Source: Nevskiaceae bacterium
GTDB lineage: Bacteria; Pseudomonadota; Gammaproteobacteria; Nevskiales; Nevskiaceae
NCBI GenBank assembly: GCA_004297005.1
Contig: SCVA01000023.1
Location: 53,204-117,203, forward strand
Length of the DNA: 64,000 nucleotides
Direction: 5' to 3'
Shown: positions 8,746 to 18,157 of the stretch, one piece after another
Layout: each line of letters opens with the position of its first letter
Position numbering within the stretch: position 1 is the first letter of the stretch
The notes under the pieces: model-generated
What the model saw: the letters and a program-made list of their open reading frames with translations, nothing else
Told to the model about the DNA's origin: nothing
Databases searched by the model: none
Made by a program: the position numbers and the translations under genes

Positions 8746-10014
8746 ATGAGCGACACCGACCAAAGCAGCACCGCCGGCAGCACGCCGGATTCCGTTTTTG
8801 TCATCGTTGGCGCCGGCCAGGCCGGCGGCGAAATCGCCGGCGAATTGCGCAAGCAGGGCTACACCGGCCGCGTGCTGCTGATCGGCGAGGAGGAGCAGAT
8901 CCCCTACAAGCGGCCGCCACTGTCCAAGGGCTTTCTTTCGGGCGCGGTCACCGAGGAGTCGCTCTACGTAAGCCCGCGCGCCAAGCTGGAACAGCTCAAA
9001 ATCGAATTCATGGGCTCTACCCGGGTGGCGCGTATCGACCGCGCCCGCCATGTGCTGGTGCTCGCCGATGGCCGCGAGCAGCCCTACGACAAGCTGGCGC
9101 TGACCACCGGCGGCCGCGCCCGGATGCTCAACCAGCCCGGCACCGACAAGAGCAATGTGCTGCCGCTGCGCAGCATCGCCGACGTGAAGAAGCTGCAACC
9201 GCGCTGCTTCGCCGGCCAGCGAGCACTGGTGATTGGCGGCGGCTTCATCGGCCTGGAAACGGCGGCGGTGATGGTCAAGCTGGGCCTGCAGGTCACCGTG
9301 CTGGAAGGTCTGCCGCGCGTGCTCGCCCGCGTCACTGCGCCGGAAATCTCCAGCTTCTTCGAGCGCATGCACCGCGAGGCCGGCGTCGATCTGCGCACCG
9401 GCGCGCAGATCGAAAGTTATGAAACCGAGGGTGACCGCGTCTGCGCGGTGAAGCTCGCCGACGGCAGCCGCATCGAGACCGACTTCATCATCGTCGGCAT
9501 CGGCGTGGTGCCGAATGTCGAGCTGGCCAGCGAGGCGGGGATCACTGTCGATAACGGCATCGTCGTTGACGAGTACGCGCGCACCAACGATCCCGACATC
9601 GTCGCCGCCGGCGATTGCAGCAACCACCCCAGCAACTTCGCCGGCCGTCGCATCCGCCTGGAGTCGGTGCAGAACGCCATGGAGCAGGGCCGCATCGCCG
9701 CCCGCTCGATGCTGGGCAAGAACGAGGCCTACCAGAACGTGCCCTGGTTCTGGTCCGACCAGTACGACCTCAAGCTGCAGATGGTCGGCCTCTCGCAGGG
9801 CCATGACCAACTGGTGCTGCGCGGCGATCCGGCGACGCAACGCAACTTCGCGGCTTTCTATCTCAAGGCCGGCAAGCTGATCGCCGCCGATACCGTCAGC
9901 CGTCCCGGCGAATTCATGCTCGCCAAGAAGTGGGTGGCCGAAGGAGCGGTGCTGCCGCCGGAGCAGCTCGCCGACGACAGCCAGCCGCTGAAGAACCTGC
10001 AAGCGGCGGCCTGA
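8746..10014 (+). CDS. NAD(P)H:ferredoxin/rubredoxin reductase-like flavoprotein
   Basis: A 422-residue pyridine-nucleotide disulfide-fold reductase without the redox-active CxxxxC pair. It has the N-terminal FAD motif VGAGQAG (about 21-27), PYKRPPLSKGFL, the NAD(P) motif VIGGGFIGLE (about 163-172) and the FAD-closing AAGDC (about 287). The C-terminal reductase domain contains PWFWSDQYDLKLQMVG, characteristic of the BphA4/PuxA/rubredoxin-reductase group. These enzymes pass electrons from NAD(P)H to ferredoxins or rubredoxins serving oxygenases and P450s. No ferredoxin or oxygenase is encoded next to it, so its partner must be elsewhere. A candidate -10 (CATAAT, 8691-8696) lies in the spacer. 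Confidence 0.9.
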   Translation: MSDTDQSSTAGSTPDSVFVIVGAGQAGGEIAGELRKQGYTGRVLLIGEEEQIPYKRPPLSKGFLSGAVTEESLYVSPRAKLEQLKIEFMGSTRVARIDRARHVLVLADGREQPYDKLALTTGGRARMLNQPGTDKSNVLPLRSIADVKKLQPRCFAGQRALVIGGGFIGLETAAVMVKLGLQVTVLEGLPRVLARVTAPEISSFFERMHREAGVDLRTGAQIESYETEGDRVCAVKLADGSRIETDFIIVGIGVVPNVELASEAGITVDNGIVVDEYARTNDPDIVAAGDCSNHPSNFAGRRIRLESVQNAMEQGRIAARSMLGKNEAYQNVPWFWSDQYDLKLQMVGLSQGHDQLVLRGDPATQRNFAAFYLKAGKLIAADTVSRPGEFMLAKKWVAEGAVLPPEQLADDSQPLKNLQAAA

Positions 10015-10080
10015 AGCCGGCATGGCATACCAGGCCCAGAGGCTGAGTGCCGCCGCGCGTACGACGACCGGATCAATCGG

Positions 10081-11316
10081 ATGAGCAAGAGCCGCTGGGT
10101 GCAGGTGCCGAAGGATCTCGGGCCGCTCAGTCACATCGACCATGCCGCCGAGTTCGGCGAGCAGGACACCGGGGTCAGCGAGGCCGACCGCGAGCGCATC
10201 TGGGCGGCGATGCAGGGCCTGTACCGCAGCGGCGCGCATCCGGCGATCACCCTGGTGATGCGTCGCCAGGGCCGGATCGTGCTGAAGCGCTCCATCGGCC
10301 GGGTGTCGGGCAACGCGCCCGGCGAGATCGGGCCGGAGGTGCCGCTGCATCCGGACTCGCCGGTCTGCCTGTTCTCAGCCTCCAAGGCGATCACCGCGAT
10401 CCTGGTGCACAAGCTCGCCGAGCAGGGCCGCTTGCGGCTGGACGATCGCGTCGCCGACTACATTCCGGAATTCGCCGCGCGCGGCAAGGGCGCGGTGACC
10501 ATCCGCCAGTTGCTCGCGCACCGCGCCGGCATCCCGACGCTGCCGGTGAAGCACCCCGACCCCTCGCTGCTGCAGCACTGGGACGCGCTGGTGCATCTGC
10601 TGTGCCTGGCGCCGCCCTTCGATCCGCGCTTCGAGAAGCAGGCCTATCACGCACTCACCGTCGGCTTCATCGTTGGCGAGCTGATCCGTCGGGTCAGCGG
10701 TGTGGAGCTGCGCGACTACCTGCGCGAAGTGCTGACCGGGCCGTTAAAGCTGGACAGCATGAGCTTCGGCCTCACGCCCGAGCGCCGGGCGCTGGCGCCG
10801 AAGAGCTACGGCACCGGGCCCAAGCCGTTCTGGCCGGTGACGCAGTACGCGCAACGCATCATCGGCGTCTCCTTCGAGCGCGCCGCAGAAGCCGCGAACG
10901 AGGAAGGTTTCCTCTCCTCGGTGGTGCCCTCCGGCAACATCTTCGCCAACGCCGACGACGCCTGTAAGGTCTTCCAGATGCTGCTCAACGGCGGCGAGCT
11001 GGACGGCGTGCGGGTGCTGCAAGCCGAGACCGTCGCCGAAGCGGTGCGGCCGGTCGGCAAGATCCAGTACGACGGCATGCTGATGGTGCCGCTGCGCTTC
11101 TCCGCCGGCTTCATGCTCGGCGAGTCGCCGTTCGGTCTGTTCGGCCCTAAAAGCCACGAGGCCTTCGGCCACCTCGGCTTCGTCAGCGTGCTGTGCTGGG
11201 CCGATCCGCGCCGCGACATCTCGGTGGCCCTGCTCAACACCGGCAAGTCGATGGCGCCCGGGGCGCTGCTGCAACTGGCGCGTCTCTTGGGCGCCATCGG
11301 TCGCGCCGGGCGCTGA
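10081..11316 (+). CDS. Serine hydrolase, beta-lactamase/EstB-type esterase
   Basis: A 411-residue penicillin-binding-protein-fold hydrolase (beta-lactamase superfamily, class C/EstB branch). The nucleophile motif SASK is near residue 98-101 and the FGHLG segment near the C-terminus corresponds to the KTG/HxG motif. YHA after KQ at about 186 is the probable Tyr position. No signal peptide is visible, which argues against cell-wall or antibiotic work and for cytoplasmic ester or lactone hydrolysis. It follows the flavoprotein gene by 66 bp on the same strand and is probably part of the same catabolic run. The substrate is unknown. Confidence 0.87.
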   Translation: MSKSRWVQVPKDLGPLSHIDHAAEFGEQDTGVSEADRERIWAAMQGLYRSGAHPAITLVMRRQGRIVLKRSIGRVSGNAPGEIGPEVPLHPDSPVCLFSASKAITAILVHKLAEQGRLRLDDRVADYIPEFAARGKGAVTIRQLLAHRAGIPTLPVKHPDPSLLQHWDALVHLLCLAPPFDPRFEKQAYHALTVGFIVGELIRRVSGVELRDYLREVLTGPLKLDSMSFGLTPERRALAPKSYGTGPKPFWPVTQYAQRIIGVSFERAAEAANEEGFLSSVVPSGNIFANADDACKVFQMLLNGGELDGVRVLQAETVAEAVRPVGKIQYDGMLMVPLRFSAGFMLGESPFGLFGPKSHEAFGHLGFVSVLCWADPRRDISVALLNTGKSMAPGALLQLARLLGAIGRAGR

Positions 11317-11340
11317 GCCGGGCGAAGCTACGCACTACTC

Positions 11341-11452
11341 CTCTCTCCCCTCGTGGGAGAGAGGCTGGGAGAGAGGGGGCTTTACCGTGCGCTCCGAACC
11401 CGCCCCCTCTCCCCTACCCCTCTCCCACCAGGGGAGAGGGGAACCCATCCGA
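11341..11452. repeat. Intergenic GC-rich inverted repeat
   Basis: Two arms of about 40 bp (about 11343-11382 and 11411-11452) are imperfect reverse complements built on CTCTCCCC / GGGGAGAG blocks. A roughly 28-bp spacer separates them. This is the same architecture as the element at 4141-4240 but with a different sequence. It lies after the serine hydrolase gene and may terminate or stabilise its transcript. Confidence 0.65.
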
Positions 11453-11510
11453 TTGTTTGTGGCGGCGCTTGCGGTCTAGGCTGGCGTTGGTCCTGCTCAC
11501 AAAAGCCGCC

Positions 11511-12056
11511 ATGCCTCGTCCATGTGCCTCACTCCTGCTGGCCCTGTTGCTGACCCTCGCCGACACCGCCGCGCAAGCCGCGCCCAGCCTGGTGCTGCTG
11601 GTGCGCCATGCCGAGAAAGCCAGCGAGCCCGGCGCGGACCCCGGCCTTTCCGCCGCCGGCCAGGCACGCGCGCAGGCGCTGGCCAGCGCACTGGCCGAGG
11701 CGCGGGTCGGCGCCATCCTCACCAGCCCGCTGCGCCGCACCCGCGACACCGCCGCGCCAACCGCCGCCGCAACCGGACTAAAACCGCAGGCCATCGGCTT
11801 CGAGGGCGGCACCGCCGCCCATGTCGCGGCGGTGGCCGCCGCCGCGCGCGCGCAGGACGCCAGCACCGTGCTGGTGGTCGGCCACAGCAATACCGTGCCG
11901 GCGATTCTGGCGGCGCTGGGTGGTCCGGCGCTGCTGGACTTCTGCGAGAGCTCCTACGGCCCGCTGCTGGTGTTGACCCTGGACGAGAACCCGCCACGCC
12001 TGCTGCGCGCGCACTACGGCGCCGCCGATCCCGCGCCGGCGCCGGGCTGTCTGTAA
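11511..12056 (+). CDS. Exported histidine phosphatase family protein (SixA/PGAM fold)
   Basis: 181 residues with a signal peptide (MPRPCASLLLALLLTLADTAAQA). The phosphohistidine motif VRHAEK follows at about 33-38, then LSAAGQARAQ, the second Arg in SPLRRTRDTA and the second catalytic His in VVGHSNTVP. These are the landmarks of the short histidine phosphatase branch. An exported copy suggests a periplasmic phosphomonoesterase; the substrate is unknown. A candidate promoter TTGTTT-N18-TAGGCT (11453-11482) stands upstream. The frame is open further upstream, but the signal peptide fixes this start. Confidence 0.87.
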   Translation: MPRPCASLLLALLLTLADTAAQAAPSLVLLVRHAEKASEPGADPGLSAAGQARAQALASALAEARVGAILTSPLRRTRDTAAPTAAATGLKPQAIGFEGGTAAHVAAVAAAARAQDASTVLVVGHSNTVPAILAALGGPALLDFCESSYGPLLVLTLDENPPRLLRAHYGAADPAPAPGCL

Positions 12057-12082
12057 GGCACGCGACCCGCACAGGCGCCAGA

Positions 12083-13462
12083 ATGCGCGGCGGCCACTCG
12101 CCCGCCACCCGCCACCGGACCCTTCAGCCCTTGCCGACCACCACCGCCAGCCGCCGCCGCGAGATCTGGGCGCTGTCGCTGCCGATCATCGGCGGCATGA
12201 CCTCGCAGAACGTCCTGAATCTGGTGGACATGGCGATGGTCGGCCAGCTCGGCTCCTCGGCCCTGGCCGGCGTGGGTCTGGCCAGCTTCATCAACTTCAT
12301 GGCCATGGCCCTGGTCACCGGGCTCTCGGCCAGCGTGCAGGCGATCGCCGCGCGGCGCATCGGCGAAGGCCGGCCCGAGCAGGCCGCCGCGCCGCTCAAC
12401 GGTGGACTGATCCTGGCGGTACTGATCGGCTTGCCGGTGTCGCTGCTGCTGATCGCCCTGGCCCCCTGGCTGTTCTCGGTGCTCAACCCCGACCCGGCAG
12501 TGGCCGCGCAGGGCGTGCCCTACTTGCAGATGCGCCTGCTGTCGGTGGTGGCGCTGGGCATGAACTTCTGCTTTCGCGGCTACTGGAGCGCGGTGAAGCT
12601 GACCCGGCTGTACATGAGCAATCTGATCTGGATGCACAGCCTCAACATCGCGCTCAACTACTGCCTGATCTTCGGCAAGCTCGGCCTGCCGGCGCTGGGC
12701 ACCACCGGCGCCGGTCTGGGCACCAGCATCAGCCTGGTGATCGGCACCGCCACCTATTTCTGGCTGGCGCGCCGGCACGCGGCGGGCAGCGGCTTTCTCC
12801 AGCGCCGGCCCAGCCGCGAGGAGTTCCTGAGCCTGGTGCGCCTGGGTCTGCCCAACGCCTTGCAGCAACTGCTGTTCGCCGCCGGTTTCGTGGTGCTGTT
12901 CTGGATCGTCGGCCGCATCGGCACCGCCGAGCTGGCGGTGGCCAATGTGCTGGTCAACATCACCCTGGTGACGGTGCTGCCGGGCATGGGCTTCGGCATC
13001 GCCGCCGCCACCCTCTGCGGCCAGGCTCTGGGCCGCAAGCAGGTCGACGACGCGCAGCGCTGGGCCTGGGAGGTGTTCCGTCAGGCGGTGTTCCTGCTGG
13101 CGCCGCTGGCCGCCGCCATGCTGCTGCTGCCGGAACTGATCCTGGCCGCCTTCGTCGCCGACCCCGCCCTGGTGGCGCTGGGCCGGGTGCCGCTGCAACT
13201 GGTCGGCGGCACGGTGCTGGTCGATGCCCTCGGCCTGATCCTGATGAACGCCCTGCTCGGCGTCGGTGCCGCCAAGCTGGTGATGCAGGTGGCGGTGGGC
13301 CTGCAATGGGGGCTGTTCCTGCCCCTGGCCTGGCTGCTGGGGCCCAGGCTGGGCCTGGGCCTGAACGCGGTCTGGCTGGCGATGCTCGCCTACCGCGGCC
13401 TGCAGACCGGCCTGTTCGTGCGCGCCTGGCAGCGGCGCGGCTGGGCGGGCATCCGGATCTAG
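12083..13462 (+). CDS. MATE family multidrug/Na+ (or H+) efflux transporter
   Basis: About 459 residues with the regular pattern of 12 hydrophobic helices and the MATE opening EIWALSLPIIGGMTSQNVLNLVDMAMVGQLG. A second MatE half begins near FLSLVRLGLPNALQQLLF. The length is normal for NorM/DinF-type exporters. The reading frame continues upstream through the phosphatase gene in another frame, so the first in-frame ATG after that gene (12083) was taken. TTG 12131 is also possible. It probably expels cationic drugs or metabolites across the inner membrane; the substrate cannot be read from sequence. Confidence 0.9.
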   Translation: MRGGHSPATRHRTLQPLPTTTASRRREIWALSLPIIGGMTSQNVLNLVDMAMVGQLGSSALAGVGLASFINFMAMALVTGLSASVQAIAARRIGEGRPEQAAAPLNGGLILAVLIGLPVSLLLIALAPWLFSVLNPDPAVAAQGVPYLQMRLLSVVALGMNFCFRGYWSAVKLTRLYMSNLIWMHSLNIALNYCLIFGKLGLPALGTTGAGLGTSISLVIGTATYFWLARRHAAGSGFLQRRPSREEFLSLVRLGLPNALQQLLFAAGFVVLFWIVGRIGTAELAVANVLVNITLVTVLPGMGFGIAAATLCGQALGRKQVDDAQRWAWEVFRQAVFLLAPLAAAMLLLPELILAAFVADPALVALGRVPLQLVGGTVLVDALGLILMNALLGVGAAKLVMQVAVGLQWGLFLPLAWLLGPRLGLGLNAVWLAMLAYRGLQTGLFVRAWQRRGWAGIRI

Positions 13463-13478
13463 TTTCACCGGAACGTCA

Positions 13479-13506
13479 TCGACAGGTCATGGGGCGCGGC
13501 TAGGCT
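13479..13506 (+). promoter_or_regulatory. Candidate sigma-70-type promoter for the DUF3604 gene
   Basis: TCGACA (13479-13484) and TAGGCT (13501-13506) are separated by 16 bp, which would put the start of transcription near 13513, about 25 bases before the ATG. Confidence 0.4.
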
Positions 13507-13538
13507 CGCGCGCCCCTCCGTGCTGCGTATTCATAGCC

Positions 13539-15083
13539 ATGTCGATCCTGTTCCGCGCCGGCGCAGTTGCGCTGCTACTCCTGCTCTCCGCCTGCGGCTC
13601 CGACGGCGACCCGGCGGGTGGTACGCCGCCGCCAGTGGCGCAGTACACGCTCAATGTCAGCAAGGTCGGTGTCGGCCGGGTGCGCTCCGAGCCGTCTGGG
13701 ATCGACTGCGGCGAGACCTGCAACGGCGCCTATGCGCCGGGCAGCACGGTGCGCCTGAGCGCCGAGCCGGCCGAGGCGCAGCGCTTCGTCGAATGGCGTG
13801 GCGCCTGCATCGGCGGCGGCGACTGCTTGGTGAGCATGGACAACCACCATCTGGTGACGGCGGTGTTCGAGCCGACGGGGATCGTCGATCCGCCGACGGC
13901 CAAGGCCTGCGAGCCCTACACCGGGCCGGCGCTGTCCAGCCTGCACGCCTACGAGGGCACGCTGCACGAGCATTCCAGCTATTCCGATGGCGACATCCAC
14001 ACCACGCCCGGCGACTACTTCCGGCGGATCCGCGACCAGGGCTATGACTACACCGGCTCCTCCGAGCATTCCGACACGCTCGATGCCGGTGTATTCCTCT
14101 CCGTGGGCAGCGATTGCTTCAGCACGCCGGACGGCCTGCTCACCTGCCTGACACCCAGCGTCGACGAGCTGGCGAAGTGGAACAGCGTCGCCAGCCAGGT
14201 GGCGGAGGTCAGCGATGGCCACGGCTTCCTGGGCATCCGCGGCTTCGAGTGGACCTCCGACCGCTTTGGCCACATCAACGTCTACTTCTCCAAGAACTTC
14301 AGCAACGCCAAGACCGATGGCGGCTATCTGCTGACCATGGAGAGCTTCTGGAGCTGGTTCACCCGCGATCCCGGCATGCCCGGGCTGGGCGGCTCGCTGA
14401 CCGCACCGGTGCCCTTCGGCGGCGGTAACGACGGGCTGGCGCACTTCAACCACCCCAACGACAAGTGCTTGTCGGACAGCGATGCCGGCTGCGACTGGAA
14501 CGGCTACGCGCTGATCCCCGACGCGGTGGAGCGGATGTTCGGCATGGAGGTCTACAACGACGGCAATGGCGACGACCGCTACCTGCCCTACTACGTGACC
14601 GCGCTGGACAAGGGCTGGCGGCTGGCGCCGATCGGCTCCGAGGACGAGCATGAACTCAAGTTCGGCAGCGAGGAGCGGCCGAAGACCGTGACCCTGGCGG
14701 AGTCGCTGGACGAGACCGGCTTCCGCGCCGCCTGGCTGGCGCGCCGCACCTACGCGCTCTCACCCGGCTGGCATTTGCGCGCCGAACTCAGCGCCGACGG
14801 CGGACATCCGATGGGCTCGCGCCTGAGCTGCGAGGCCGGCAAGACCGTGCCACTGGAAGTGAAGCTGAGCCAGAAGGAAGGCAGCGCCTTCAGCGGCGAA
14901 TACCGGCTCTACGCCAGCGGCAGCAGCGAGCCGCTCGCGGTGCAGCAGGGCGCGAACGCGCGCTTCGAACTGCCGGTGCCGACCGTCAGTGGCGAAACCC
15001 GCTGGTACTTCGTGCGCGTGCACGGCGGGGCCGACAATAAATCGGTGGCCTATCTCGCGCCGGTTTGGGTGAGCGCGAAATAG
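13539..15083 (+). CDS. DUF3604 lipoprotein with N-terminal InlB-type B-repeat
   Basis: A 514-residue predicted lipoprotein: signal sequence with lipobox LLSAC, then a divergent B-repeat module at about 35-110 (YTLNVSKVGVGRV..CxxxC..FVEWRGAC..TAVFEP). The body is a DUF3604 domain. It carries the PHP-like metal-site motif HEHSSYSDGD near 142, GSSEHSDT, RGFEWTS, FNHPND and GSEDEHE, a set of His/Asp/Glu residues expected to bind metal. DUF3604 is an uncharacterised relative of PHP phosphoesterases. Surface or periplasmic hydrolysis of a phosphate- or ester-bearing compound is plausible but unproven. It stands as a single gene. Confidence 0.86.
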   Translation: MSILFRAGAVALLLLLSACGSDGDPAGGTPPPVAQYTLNVSKVGVGRVRSEPSGIDCGETCNGAYAPGSTVRLSAEPAEAQRFVEWRGACIGGGDCLVSMDNHHLVTAVFEPTGIVDPPTAKACEPYTGPALSSLHAYEGTLHEHSSYSDGDIHTTPGDYFRRIRDQGYDYTGSSEHSDTLDAGVFLSVGSDCFSTPDGLLTCLTPSVDELAKWNSVASQVAEVSDGHGFLGIRGFEWTSDRFGHINVYFSKNFSNAKTDGGYLLTMESFWSWFTRDPGMPGLGGSLTAPVPFGGGNDGLAHFNHPNDKCLSDSDAGCDWNGYALIPDAVERMFGMEVYNDGNGDDRYLPYYVTALDKGWRLAPIGSEDEHELKFGSEERPKTVTLAESLDETGFRAAWLARRTYALSPGWHLRAELSADGGHPMGSRLSCEAGKTVPLEVKLSQKEGSAFSGEYRLYASGSSEPLAVQQGANARFELPVPTVSGETRWYFVRVHGGADNKSVAYLAPVWVSAK

Positions 15084-15229
15084 GCGATTGCCTTGAATGG
15101 CAACCGCCCGCGCGAACGCCAGGCGGTGGATGGCCTGGCCGGGGGTTGGCGAATCCGCTCAAGAAACCGGCCCCTGCTCGCGCGCGAGCTAGGACCGTAG
15201 ATCCGGGCCGGCAAACGCCCCCACCCTAG

Positions 15230-15253
15230 CCCTCCCCCGCAAGCGGGGGAGGG
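15230..15253. repeat. REP-like hairpin
   Basis: A perfect 11-bp stem, CCCTCCCCCGC-aa-GCGGGGGAGGG, lies in the gap between the convergent DUF3604 and glycine-zipper genes. It shares its CCCCCGCAAGCGGGGG core with the hairpin at 27835-27858. Confidence 0.65.
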
Positions 15254-15321
15254 AACTGATCGGGAGGCAAGGTCCGGGGCACGCGCTGCCGACTGCAAGC
15301 GCCCTTGGTCAGACAGCCAAC

Positions 15322-15348
15322 AAAAAACGGGGCCTATTCAGGCCCCGT
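15322..15348 (-). terminator. Rho-independent terminator of the glycine-zipper gene
   Basis: The 8-bp stem ACGGGGCC/GGCCCCGT (15327-15348) with a 6-base loop is followed on the minus strand by a run of six T (15322-15327). It lies 22 bp past the stop codon. Confidence 0.88.
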
Positions 15349-15369
15349 TTCGGTCTGCCGCCTGCCGCC

Positions 15370-16062
15370 TTAGATGCGGACCAGATTGCCGCCTTCCACC
15401 CGCACCCGCTCGCCGGAGCTGATGCCCGAGGGATCGGCGACGCGCACCGTGCGGGTGCTGCCGTTGTCCATCTGCACGGTCACGTCATAGACCGTGGTGC
15501 TACGGATGCGCTTCTCGATCTCGTTGCCGGCATAGCCGCCGCCCGCAGCGCCCACCACCTTGGCGGCGGTATTGCCCTGGCCACGACCGAACTGGTGACC
15601 GATCACCGCGCCGGCGATGGCACCGGCCACCGCACCCATGCCGCTACCCTCACCCTGCACCTGCACGGCGGTTACGCCGGCGACGGTGCCGCAGTCCTGA
15701 CAGACCGGCTTGGGCTCGGGCTTGCTGACCGCCACCGGAGCGGAAGCCGCAGCGGCTGCCTGCTTCTTCTTACTCGCCTTCTCGGCGGCGGCGGCGCGGG
15801 CCTTGGCTTCCTCGGCTTCCTTGCGGGCCGCTTCGGCTTCGGCCTGGGCGGCTTCCAGCTGCTTCTGCGCCTCCTCGGCCTTGGCGGCGGCTTCCTGCTC
15901 GCGCAGCATCGCCAGCTCCTGCTCAGCCTTTTCGGCCTGCGCCTTGGCTTCGGCGAGCTGCTGCTCCACCTGGGCGGCGGTGCTGTCGGACTTGTTGCAG
16001 GCAACCACGCCAAACGCCAGCGGCGCAGCCAGCAGAACCATAATCAGTGACTTTTTCTTCAT
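15370..16062 (-). CDS. Coiled-coil lipoprotein with glycine-zipper (17 kDa antigen/SlyB-like) domain
   Basis: 230 residues: lipoprotein signal with lipobox GVVAC, a highly charged Ala/Glu/Lys coiled coil (about 30-100), a short Pro-rich linker, then a glycine-zipper 2TM domain (GAVAGAIAGAVIGHQFGRGQG..GYAGNEIEKR). It closes with a small beta domain (YDVTVQMDNG..VRVEGGNLVRI). The last two parts match SlyB/17 kDa surface antigen lipoproteins of the outer membrane; the long coiled coil is an addition to that plan. The likely role is envelope integrity or stress. An AGGAGG ribosome site precedes the ATG. Confidence 0.87.
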   Translation of the reverse strand: MKKKSLIMVLLAAPLAFGVVACNKSDSTAAQVEQQLAEAKAQAEKAEQELAMLREQEAAAKAEEAQKQLEAAQAEAEAARKEAEEAKARAAAAEKASKKKQAAAAASAPVAVSKPEPKPVCQDCGTVAGVTAVQVQGEGSGMGAVAGAIAGAVIGHQFGRGQGNTAAKVVGAAGGGYAGNEIEKRIRSTTVYDVTVQMDNGSTRTVRVADPSGISSGERVRVEGGNLVRI

Positions 16063-16317
16063 GACACCCTCCTGTGGGTGATTATCGAGTCGCGGTCAGC
16101 CTGAGGCAGACGACTGAATTGAGGCTGAACCCTAACGCTTTCCCCGCCCGGATGTCGCGACGGCGCAAACCGTCGCAGGGCGCGGCGCGATTGGACACCG
16201 CCGCGCGGCGTTTGTCGATGCTGGCGGGTTGAATGGGCGGACAGCCACTGGCTGCCACTTTGAAACAACGGCATCACAGCCATCCCTGGCGAGGCTGCGC
16301 GCTCTGATCTACCCCCT

Positions 16318-16389
16318 GGGCGACCGCGTTTGGCCCCCAGGCGGGACTGACTCGATGTCAGTCCCGCTTAAGCCAAACGCTGGTCGCCC
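16318..16389. repeat. Nested palindrome (large stem with inner hairpin)
   Basis: The outer arms GGGCGACCGCGTTTGGC (16318-16334) and GCCAAACGCTGGTCGCCC (16372-16389) pair with a single extra base. Inside, GCGGGACTGAC (16341-16351) pairs perfectly with GTCAGTCCCGC (16357-16367). It lies 35 bp past the end of prfC. Confidence 0.75.
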
Positions 16390-16398
16390 GTCGCATGG

Positions 16399-16423
16399 GC
16401 GGGACAGCCACTGGCTGTCCCGC
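16399..16423 (-). terminator. Perfect 11-bp hairpin at the end of prfC
   Basis: GCGGGACAGCC (16399-16409) and GGCTGTCCCGC (16413-16423) form a strong stem directly after the prfC stop. There is no T-run, so it is a structural or REP-type end rather than a classical terminator. A degraded copy of the same palindrome is at about 16234-16255. The rest of 16063-16423 shows no gene. Confidence 0.55.
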
Positions 16424-18040
<1,617 letters not shown>

Positions 18041-18157
18041 GAGGCGCGGGAGGCAATTCAGGGTCGGGCATTGTAGGGCCTGCGCCGGCGGGGCGCGCCG
18101 CGCCATCGGACGGCGGCTCGGCGCAGGGAGTCGTCCATGCCCTGGAGTGTCCCCGCC

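Noticed and set aside
10081..11316. Antibiotic-resistance beta-lactamase
   Set aside because: SxxK fold only; no signal peptide and motifs closer to EstB-type esterases.
11522..12082. Upstream extension of the MATE protein
   Set aside because: It overlaps the histidine phosphatase gene in another frame and lacks MATE-like sequence.
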